A DNA stretch of 12,611 nucleotides, taken from NCBI GenBank assembly GCA_964576215.1, contig CAZNVM010000192.1, positions 1-12,611 of the forward strand, read 5' to 3'. Each line of letters opens with the position of its first letter. Within the stretch, counting starts at the first letter, position 1. The DNA is from JAVBSX01 sp964576215 (GTDB taxonomy: Bacteria > Planctomycetota > Planctomycetia > Pirellulales > Thermoguttaceae). A program made the position numbers and the translations under genes. Under the pieces are notes generated by a model, which was not told the origin of the DNA, ran no database searches, and saw only the letters and a list, made by a program, of their open reading frames with translations. Below are positions 6,081 to 12,611 of this stretch, piece by piece.

Positions 6081-8156
6081 ATGTCCGAACAACACGAGAA
6101 AAAACCGCTCTCACCGCCAAACGAACATCCCAGAATGCCCCAGGAAGGGGAAGACGGGTACGGGCAACGTCCGCCCGGCTCCGGATCGTTGACGTTTATT
6201 CTGCTGTTGATCGTCGGTGCCGTCGTTTTATTGATGGTATTCAACAACAAGACGACGGTTTCCAAATCGATCACCTGGGGCCAGTTTCTCACCAAACTCA
6301 ACCACAACGAAGTCCTGACCGGTAATGTTCAGGGGAGCACGATTACCGGAAAATACGTGATTACCAGGGACGAAGCGAGCGATCAATCGATCAAAAAAGT
6401 CGAATTGAAAAGGATACCGGACGTTGTTCTCGACGAGTTCCGCAAAGGAGGCGAAGAAAAGGAGAAAAAACCGCTGAAAATCGACAATCCCCAGGTAACG
6501 ACCGAATATGTCGTTGCCGACTATTCCGCCGAGGTTCCTCCGTTTGCCTTTACCGAAACAAGCGATCTTCACGACCAATTGTATAGAAAACTGGGGGACA
6601 AATTCAGCGCAACGCAGCCGCCGGACCACGGAAGCTGGTTGATGTTCATCTCGCTCGGCTTAACTATCGGACTGATCGTGTTCTTTATTATCATGATGCG
6701 AAGAACCCGCGACCAGCTCATGGGGGGCGGTTTTCCCGGATTTACACGCAGTCCCGCCAAACGGTATTCCGCGTCGGAAAAGTCGATCACCTTCGACGAC
6801 GTTGCCGGACTTGAAGGGGTGAAAAAGGAACTCGTCGAAATCGTCGATTTCCTCAAAGACCCCCAGAAATTTCAGCGGATGGGGGCAAGGGTTCCCAAAG
6901 GAACGCTCCTGATGGGACCGCCGGGAACGGGAAAAACACTCCTCGGCCGCGCTGTCGCCGGGGAGGCGGGAGTGCCGTTTTACTCGATCAACGGGAGCGA
7001 GTTTATCCAGATGTTCGCCGGAGTCGGCGCAAGCCGGGTTCGTGATCTCTTCAACACCGCGAAAGAAAACGCTCCGGCAATTCTGTTCGTCGACGAAATC
7101 GACGCCGTCGGACGGCATCGCGGAACCGGGATCGGTGCCGGACACGACGAACGGGAACAGACGCTCAACCAAATTCTCAGCGAAATGGACGGCTTTACCC
7201 AAACGGAATCCGTGATGGTGATGGCCGCGACAAACCGGCCTGACGTGCTGGACCCGGCACTCTTGCGGCCCGGTCGATTTGACCGGCATATTACCGTTGA
7301 CCGACCGTCGCTCAACGGACGTGAGGAAATTTTCAAGGTTCACAGCAAAGGAATCCCGCTTGCACCGGACGTCGATTTGCGGCGGCTTGCAAAGAGCACC
7401 GTCGGTTTCACCGGGGCGGACATTAAGAATCTGGTCAACGAGGCGACGTTGTGGGCAACCCGGAATAACAAAACGGAAGTCGATATGACCGACTTCAATT
7501 TTGCTCAGGACAAAGTCATCATGGGGATTCGCCGTGAAGAAGTGGTGAGCGATCTCGAAAAGAAAAAGACGGCGTACCACGAAGCGGGACACACGATTCT
7601 CGATTGGTTCAAGCCGACGAACTCGACAGTTCGGAAGGTGTCGATCATTCCACGCGGTCGTACCGGCGGGGCAACGATGATGATGCCGGAAGACGATCAA
7701 ATGATCGTTTCGGAAGGGCAGATATACGCCCAATTGGCCGTGCTGCTCGGTGGTCGGGCGGCGGAAAAAATGATCTTCAACGAAACGTCCGCCGGCGTGG
7801 AGGACGATCTCAAGCGGGCAACCCGGCTGGCAAGGCGAATGGTCGTTCATTGGGGGATGAGCGAACGGCTTGGCCCGGTCGCATTCCGTACCGATGAAAC
7901 GCACCCGTTTTTAGGTCGGGATATTTCCGAGGCGAGGGAATACAGCGAACGAACAGCCCAGATTATCGACGAAGAGGTGTTGCGAATTGTGAAAGAGGCG
8001 GACATGGAAGCGGTGCGTGTCCTTACGGAAAAACGCAGTCTGCTCGACAAGCTCGCTTCGACGCTGGAGGTCGAGGAAGAGTTGGAAGAGGCCCGGATCA
8101 TCGAACTGATCGGCCCTTCGCCGTACCAAAAACAAAAGAAGACGGATGAGGAATAA
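6081..8156 (+). CDS. ftsH: ATP-dependent zinc metalloprotease FtsH
   Basis: This is a membrane-anchored AAA+ protease that degrades misfolded membrane proteins and short-lived regulators. In the 691-residue product a cytosolic N-terminus (1-35) precedes TM1 (about 36-54). A periplasmic loop of about 130 residues follows, then TM2 (about 186-206). The AAA domain has Walker A GPPGTGKT (279-286), Walker B ILFVDEIDA (334-342) and the second region of homology with LLRPGRFDR (394-402). The pore loop reads MFAGVGA (311-317), with Ala where MFVGVGA is usual. The zinc site HEAGH is at 500-504, and the third ligand is likely D576 in AGVEDDLKRAT. A charged C-terminal tail ends in KKTDEE. The frame could extend upstream to 5943, but that lies before the promoter and would add 46 unrelated residues, so ATG 6081 is chosen. 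Confidence 0.96.
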   Translation: MSEQHEKKPLSPPNEHPRMPQEGEDGYGQRPPGSGSLTFILLLIVGAVVLLMVFNNKTTVSKSITWGQFLTKLNHNEVLTGNVQGSTITGKYVITRDEASDQSIKKVELKRIPDVVLDEFRKGGEEKEKKPLKIDNPQVTTEYVVADYSAEVPPFAFTETSDLHDQLYRKLGDKFSATQPPDHGSWLMFISLGLTIGLIVFFIIMMRRTRDQLMGGGFPGFTRSPAKRYSASEKSITFDDVAGLEGVKKELVEIVDFLKDPQKFQRMGARVPKGTLLMGPPGTGKTLLGRAVAGEAGVPFYSINGSEFIQMFAGVGASRVRDLFNTAKENAPAILFVDEIDAVGRHRGTGIGAGHDEREQTLNQILSEMDGFTQTESVMVMAATNRPDVLDPALLRPGRFDRHITVDRPSLNGREEIFKVHSKGIPLAPDVDLRRLAKSTVGFTGADIKNLVNEATLWATRNNKTEVDMTDFNFAQDKVIMGIRREEVVSDLEKKKTAYHEAGHTILDWFKPTNSTVRKVSIIPRGRTGGATMMMPEDDQMIVSEGQIYAQLAVLLGGRAAEKMIFNETSAGVEDDLKRATRLARRMVVHWGMSERLGPVAFRTDETHPFLGRDISEAREYSERTAQIIDEEVLRIVKEADMEAVRVLTEKRSLLDKLASTLEVEEELEEARIIELIGPSPYQKQKKTDEE

Positions 8157-8223
8157 GGTAAAATTTTCTCCTTGATAGGTATCGACGAGACCGTCAACCT
8201 TTTCCCATCTTGTCTATTTTCTC

Positions 8224-8252
8224 TTGATTCAAACGAAATCATTTTGTATTCT
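8224..8252 (+). promoter_or_regulatory. weak candidate promoter for the ExbD-like gene
   Basis: TTGATT (8224-8229) and TATTCT (8247-8252) are 17 nt apart, each matching 4 of 6 consensus bases. The leader to ATG 8321 would be about 62 nt and would contain the GC-rich palindrome at 8284-8299. Confidence 0.3.
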
Positions 8253-8283
8253 CCCCCGTTGGTCGAATTTGCACTATTTTCGC

Positions 8284-8299
8284 TCGGGGCAAGCCCCGA
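8284..8299. repeat. GC-rich perfect palindrome upstream of the ExbD-like gene
   Basis: TCGGGGC and GCCCCGA form a perfect 7-bp inverted repeat around AA. No T run follows on the plus strand, and the next start codon is only 21 nt away. This fits an mRNA hairpin near the start or a dispersed short palindrome better than an intrinsic terminator for ftsH. Confidence 0.55.
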
Positions 8300-8320
8300 C
8301 GCTCACGAGATATACCATCT

Positions 8321-9340
8321 ATGCGTCGTCGTAAAAGTTCCGGAATTTCCGAGATGGAAGCTGGTCAGGATTCGTTTCTCGACATCGTTTCCAACATCGT
8401 CGGTATCCTGATTATTTTGGTTATGATCGCCGGGGTACGTACCAAGGGGCTTCCTGCTCGCACCAAAAACGACGGCGATCTTGCGTCTCCCTTGGAGCAA
8501 TCTCTTGAGGTTTTTACGGATAAAAGCCAAACGTTCAAGTCCGTCCAGGCGGAAGTCGCCGAAATCGGCAACGAAATCGAACACCTTCAAGGCTTGACCG
8601 CCGCAAGAACGCAGGAACGGTACGAATTGACCGCATTGCTCGGAGCACTTCAGGCCGAATACGACGACGCAACGCAAAGCCTTTCGCAAGCCGAAAAACA
8701 ATCGCTCGAACTAAGGCTGCAAATTCAGAAAATCGACGCGAAACTTGAGGAACTGGAGCGGACAAAGCAATGGATCGGGCAAAACCGGCCCCAAGCGACG
8801 GTTTTGGAAAACCTGCCGACCCCGCACGCGAAAACCGTCGAAAAGAACGAAGTCCACTTCCGGATCAAGAACGGAAAAATTCTCCATGTTCCGTTTTCGG
8901 CACTTTTCGACAAGATGGGTTCGGAACTTCGCAACCGGCTGAGCCTTGACATGAAACCGGGAGAACTGACCGGAATCGTCGGGCCGATTGAGAACTTCAC
9001 GATGCCGTACCGCATTGTCGTCTTGACAAACGCTCCCGGGCTTGCCTCAGGAGGAATCCGCGTCGAATTCGCGGAAAGTGCGTTTATTCCGCAAGACGAT
9101 CAGTTGGGGGAAACCCTCCAGGAAGCCCTTCTTCCAAACTCCGAGTTTCAACGTCGTATTATGGGGTATCGCCAGGACCTTTATACAATCACGTTTTGGG
9201 TTTACCCTGATTCGTTCGACGCTTACCAGACGATGAAAAAGTATCTCTTCGAACGTGGCTATCAAACGGCAGCGAGACCGCTCAACTGGAATGATCCCAT
9301 CGGTGCGTCGTCCGAAGGAACGAAATCACAGGCCCAGTAA
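8321..9340 (+). CDS. ExbD/TolR/MotB-like single-span membrane protein with coiled coil
   Basis: The 339-residue protein begins with a short basic stretch. A single membrane helix follows (about 19-40), whose start DSFLDIVSNIVGILIILVMI places an Asp (D21) at the membrane entry. In ExbD, TolR and MotB an Asp at the same place takes part in ion translocation with an ExbB/MotA-type partner. Residues about 58-155 are rich in Glu, Gln, Lys and Leu and should form a long coiled coil. The last 160 or so residues look like a compact alpha/beta periplasmic domain, ending FWVYPDSFDAYQTMKKYLF and a disordered tail. ExbD-type proteins normally lack the coiled coil, so this is a divergent or larger relative. 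No ExbB/TolQ/MotA gene lies in the window. Its stop codon is only 4 nt from the stop of the convergent TPR gene. Confidence 0.6.
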   Translation: MRRRKSSGISEMEAGQDSFLDIVSNIVGILIILVMIAGVRTKGLPARTKNDGDLASPLEQSLEVFTDKSQTFKSVQAEVAEIGNEIEHLQGLTAARTQERYELTALLGALQAEYDDATQSLSQAEKQSLELRLQIQKIDAKLEELERTKQWIGQNRPQATVLENLPTPHAKTVEKNEVHFRIKNGKILHVPFSALFDKMGSELRNRLSLDMKPGELTGIVGPIENFTMPYRIVVLTNAPGLASGGIRVEFAESAFIPQDDQLGETLQEALLPNSEFQRRIMGYRQDLYTITFWVYPDSFDAYQTMKKYLFERGYQTAARPLNWNDPIGASSEGTKSQAQ

Positions 9341-9344
9341 CATT

Positions 9345-12300
9345 TCAACGCGAGGCAAGTCTTGCCGCGAATCGTCGAAGTTCCGCAAACCGGGCCGTCC
9401 AGGGATCGCCGCCGAAATTCGGGTGAAGCTGTTCAAGGCGGTTCAAGTCGTTTTTCGCCCCTTCAAGCTGCCTTTCCGCGTCGGGACCGCTCAATTCACG
9501 CACCAAAAGAAGCCGGCAGACCGTTTTGTTGAAATGCGCTTCAAAAAATTCCGACCTGTATTTCTCCAAATTCGTCGAAGTCTTGCGGATGATCCAGTTC
9601 CAGCCCCAAATTTCGTAGTGCCCGTCCGGTTTTTTAACGCCGTCGCCGACAATCGCTTTGACGTATAAGTCTTTGTCCGCTTTGCCCCAAAGCTGAAGCG
9701 TTCTCGCCGCTTCCATCTGTACGTTAAGCCGGTTCTCCGATTCACGAATCAAGTCCGCAAGGATTTCGTAAGCGTCGCCGTATTTCCCCTGTCCTCGACG
9801 TACAAGGGCGAGTTTGAAACGAAGTAACGCATCCGCTTGACTCGAACGCTCCGCAACGCTTTCGTACAACGATTCCGCTTGCTCAAAATAAGCGACTGCC
9901 CGTTCCGGCGGTTCAACCGGTTCGATCAGTGACACCACCGCTTCGTCCCCCAGCCGGTAATACGTGTCGGCAAGCCAAAGGAGAGCCGTTTCGTTCACGT
10001 CGGCCTTTCGGGAATCAACCAGCTTTTGAAACATGTTCAAAAATGCGTCAAAAGTCGTCGCCAGAGATTCAAATTCTGCTGTGCGATTGTCGCTTTGAAG
10101 AAATTTCAACCGGGAATCCAGAAGTTTGCCCAGCGCAACGTAAATCTCAAGCGGTTCTTCGGTCAAAAGCGAATCGAGACGTTCGACCAGCATTTTTGCC
10201 TGGTCGTATTGTTCGGCGTCAAGAGCGGTTCGAATCGCGACCGTAAGAATTTGCGACTTGAACATCCCGTTCCAGTCGGGCGAGCTGAAAATCGGGAACG
10301 TTGCGGTTCGTTGCCGCTGTTGGTCGAGCAGCATCATCGGACCGAAATCGGGGTCGCTCAAAATCCGTGACGCCGCTTGCGGATTTTTGTTCGCCAGTTC
10401 AATTTGAGCAAGCACCACGCAGGCCGAAACGGTCGTAAAATTGATTGCCGCACCGGATTGTACCGCAAGCCGTTTCGCCGCAAGTCCTTTTTCCAGATAA
10501 AGTCGTGCCTCGTCGAGCGGCGAATCATTTTTCGTTTGATCTTCTTCCGGTGAGGCAGGACTTTTTACGTACAACGCCCAAATCGCCAGACCGAATTTCA
10601 GTTCCGCCGTCGCTCTACGGTCGGAATCGGCCGGAATCGTTTCGAGGAATTTTTTCGCCTGTTCCAAAGAGCCGAGGTCGAGTTCCGTTTCGATTCGGAG
10701 CGAGATTGCTTCCTGACCAACGGGAAACGTTTCCCACCGGGCCACGATGGTGTCATAGGTTTTTTCGAAACGCTGCCGTGTTGCCGGGTCCGGAGTCGCT
10801 TGCGTCTTTTTTGCGTACGCGAATTCATCGAGGAACAGACGCCGGGCCGCCTTGATCGAAAAATCGGCACCCTGCGGACCGTAGGTCGTTGCCGCGTAAT
10901 GCTTCATCAGATAATCGCCGATCACGATCACCTCCTCCCAGCGGCCTTGCGACCAGTAGACGGTTGCCAGTTTGACCCGTATCGCGTTGAGGTCGGCGGC
11001 GTCCGCATCGAACGCCAACGCGGCACGAAACGCTTCAATCGCTTGAGCGGCGATTTGGTTTCTGTACATTTCCGCCCTCGCAATTTCATGCGGGTCGGAA
11101 GTTTCGACCGGTGTCCGTTCGGCAAGCAGAAACTCCTGAAATTTCCGCTCCGCTTGAAGTTTTGCGTCCGCAAACGTTTCAGGAATTTCCGGCGTTACGG
11201 AAATCGAAGAAGCGTCCGTGAGCGAAGCAAGCAGCTTCAGGGCCTCCTTCGATTCCGGCGAAGTTGCGGCGACGGCGTTCAAGTACCCGACCGCAAGCGT
11301 ACGATATTGCTTTGCACCAGGCGAGTCGTCGTTCTTTTCATTTTGTGCAAGTTTCAAATACGTTTCACCGGCCAGGAGATTCGCTTTGGCGTAAAACGGA
11401 TTGCTTCGTTGCGAAGGTGTCGTCTGTTCGGTCCAGCGCAATATCCGCTGTCGGGAATCGACGAGGTTTTCCGGCGTCGGCTCTTTGAGATTCAATTCGA
11501 GCATCAGGGGAAACGCTTCGGCGAGAATCGCACGAAACTGTGGTGTCGTCGGACTGAGAACGTTCAATTCCCTGAGGAGGATTCTCGCCTGGTGGTCCTC
11601 CCCCAGGTCGAAGTACGATTGCGCTTCCATCAGTTTTGCGTCCAGTGAACCGGTATAATCGCCGTATTTTTGTACGACTTCTTTGCAAAGGAAGGCCGCA
11701 TCTTCCATGAATTGCCGGTATTCCACGCTGCCACGCGGATAAATCTTTGCCCGCTGCCGGGGCAGACCGGCCAACAGACCCCGGACCTCCAAGACCTGCA
11801 TGTTTGCGGCGTCACGTTTGGCCGCCCTGGCCGGATCGGTTTTTGCCGAAGGATCGTCCCGAAGCGTTTTGGCGGTATTGTACGCAATTCGTTCCGCCTG
11901 CCGCAACAGTTTTTCCGCGTCGGCGTATTTCTCTTCCGCCTGATTGCGAAGCGATTCCTGTTGCGCCGACGTGATACCAGCCGCATGAATACGAACGGTC
12001 AATTGCCGTAATTCTTCGAGAAGCAGTTTTCCGAGGTCCCGGTTTGCAAGATAAGCCTCTTCGCTGTCGGGATGTTCTTGCAAGAAACGTTGTAACGCAT
12101 TTTTCGCCCTGGCAAAATGATATTCGGTTCCCAAAGGTGCTTTGCCTTGCGACAACGCTTCAAAATGAACGAGTGCGATTTGCAGATCAATCTGATTTTT
12201 CAGGTCGTCCGGACATTTGGCCGTCTGGCCGAGCGACTCCAGGTAATCGATTGCGACGTCGTAATACTGACGTTCCAACAATCCCTGTAGCATCGGCCTC

Positions 12301-12365
12301 CACGGAACCTCGGCGCAAGTTTGCGATACAAAAAGGGCAAGAAAAAAAGCTAAAGCGAATCTCAT
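9345..12365 (-). CDS. large exported tetratricopeptide-repeat protein
   Basis: The 1006-residue product starts with a signal peptide (basic R2, hydrophobic core 3-13, likely cut after TCA at residue 18), so it should act outside the cytoplasm, probably in the periplasm. Almost all the rest is helical and rich in Ala, Leu and Glu, with TPR-like helix pairs. Examples are residues about 85-115, with the typical HPDSEEAY turn, and 243-268 (EAQSYFDLGEDHQARILLREL). Others are about 438-490, with the LATVYWSQGRWEEV repeat pattern, and about 822-872 (YFEQAESLYESVAERSSQAD, then LVRRGQGKYGDAYEIL). Such solenoids serve as scaffolds for other proteins; no enzyme domain was seen. ATG 12365 follows a good promoter by about 34 nt. 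The gene converges on the ExbD-like gene. Several open frames on the opposite strand are shadows. Confidence 0.85.
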   Translation of the reverse strand: MRFALAFFLALFVSQTCAEVPWRPMLQGLLERQYYDVAIDYLESLGQTAKCPDDLKNQIDLQIALVHFEALSQGKAPLGTEYHFARAKNALQRFLQEHPDSEEAYLANRDLGKLLLEELRQLTVRIHAAGITSAQQESLRNQAEEKYADAEKLLRQAERIAYNTAKTLRDDPSAKTDPARAAKRDAANMQVLEVRGLLAGLPRQRAKIYPRGSVEYRQFMEDAAFLCKEVVQKYGDYTGSLDAKLMEAQSYFDLGEDHQARILLRELNVLSPTTPQFRAILAEAFPLMLELNLKEPTPENLVDSRQRILRWTEQTTPSQRSNPFYAKANLLAGETYLKLAQNEKNDDSPGAKQYRTLAVGYLNAVAATSPESKEALKLLASLTDASSISVTPEIPETFADAKLQAERKFQEFLLAERTPVETSDPHEIARAEMYRNQIAAQAIEAFRAALAFDADAADLNAIRVKLATVYWSQGRWEEVIVIGDYLMKHYAATTYGPQGADFSIKAARRLFLDEFAYAKKTQATPDPATRQRFEKTYDTIVARWETFPVGQEAISLRIETELDLGSLEQAKKFLETIPADSDRRATAELKFGLAIWALYVKSPASPEEDQTKNDSPLDEARLYLEKGLAAKRLAVQSGAAINFTTVSACVVLAQIELANKNPQAASRILSDPDFGPMMLLDQQRQRTATFPIFSSPDWNGMFKSQILTVAIRTALDAEQYDQAKMLVERLDSLLTEEPLEIYVALGKLLDSRLKFLQSDNRTAEFESLATTFDAFLNMFQKLVDSRKADVNETALLWLADTYYRLGDEAVVSLIEPVEPPERAVAYFEQAESLYESVAERSSQADALLRFKLALVRRGQGKYGDAYEILADLIRESENRLNVQMEAARTLQLWGKADKDLYVKAIVGDGVKKPDGHYEIWGWNWIIRKTSTNLEKYRSEFFEAHFNKTVCRLLLVRELSGPDAERQLEGAKNDLNRLEQLHPNFGGDPWTARFAELRRFAARLASR

Positions 12366-12405
12366 TGCAGACTTTGGGCTTCAGGTGTCAGACTCCGGGC
12401 CGCTC

Positions 12406-12434
12406 ATTGTACGATTTTTTGATGAAGAGCACAA
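12406..12434 (-). promoter_or_regulatory. candidate promoter of the TPR-protein gene
   Basis: On the minus strand TTGTGC (12434-12429) and TACAAT (12411-12406) are separated by 17 nt. The -10 matches 5 of 6 consensus bases and the -35 matches 3 of 6. The leader to ATG 12365 would be about 34 nt. Confidence 0.45.
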
Positions 12435-12477
12435 GAGCATTGTGCGTTTGGGGCAACGATGGAACGATGGTCCAGTC

Positions 12478-12611
12478 CGTCGACAAGTTTACGATTTTTA
12501 CTGATTTTACCGTCATTTCGCTTCGCTTCATTCCGGCTTTTATTGGGGGAGATGAATAAAAGCCGGAATGGAGCATCGCGAAATGACGGTCTCGATACAA
12601 ACTTGTCGACG
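12478..12611. repeat. nested long inverted repeat at the window end
   Basis: The inner arms 12509-12544 and 12555-12590 are 36-nt inverted copies differing at only about four positions near their middle, around a 10-nt loop (12545-12554). Outside them, 12478-12490 and 12599-12611 are exact 13-nt inverted copies containing GTCGAC. The spacers between outer and inner arms are unequal (18 nt left, 8 nt right). No credible protein is encoded. The right outer arm ends at the last base of the window, so the repeat may extend further. It could be a non-autonomous mobile element, a dispersed palindrome, or a strong terminator-like hairpin upstream of the TPR gene. Confidence 0.75.

Noticed and set aside
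6660..7904. 414-codon open frame on the minus strand
   Set aside because: It is antisense to the AAA and protease domains of ftsH and has no recognisable domain.
10800..11648. 282-codon open frame on the plus strand
   Set aside because: It is antisense to the TPR gene, arginine-rich and without a family; a shadow frame.

Overview
The window looks like chromosomal DNA of a planctomycete (order Pirellulales or a relative). The support is indirect. Several genes are of types typical of that phylum: a PilM/PilN-like fusion, a xylose-isomerase-like TIM-barrel epimerase, an ExbD-like protein with a long coiled coil, a 1006-residue exported TPR protein and a very acidic protein. Most starts lack a clear Shine-Dalgarno sequence. 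Base composition is close to even. No rRNA, tRNA or CRISPR array was seen.

Layout. Bases 1-2228 (+) hold the 3' part of a pilus/secretion PilM-PilN-like gene, an MgtC/SapB membrane protein and a CPBP (CAAX-type) intramembrane protease. An imperfect inverted repeat separates them from a convergent sugar isomerase/epimerase (2321-3193, -). The spacer 3194-3551 has two outward-facing promoter candidates around a 150-bp element. That element has long inverted repeats and exact 14-bp flanking direct repeats, like a MITE-type insertion. Next comes a (+) pair of unknown function: a protein whose last 88 residues are about 59% Asp/Glu, and a four-helix membrane protein.

Bases 4589-6080 contain ruvA (Holliday junction DNA binding) with gene debris on both sides. 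Upstream are an antitoxin-like mini-ORF and a RhuM-family fragment. Downstream, on the minus strand, is the C-terminal half of a DUF805 membrane protein with no start codon. ftsH (6081-8156) follows, behind a perfect TATAAT box. After it come an ExbD/TolR-like coiled-coil membrane protein (8321-9340, +) and the large exported TPR protein (9345-12365, -), whose stop codons are only 4 nt apart. The window ends in a nested inverted repeat of about 134 bp upstream of the TPR gene.

Together the genes suggest envelope functions (pilus assembly, membrane proteolysis, a possible ion-driven membrane motor component, periplasmic TPR scaffold) mixed with housekeeping repair and quality control. No obvious complete defence or mobile system is present. 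The most unusual parts are the three repeat structures, the gene remnants around ruvA, and the acidic/membrane protein pair.
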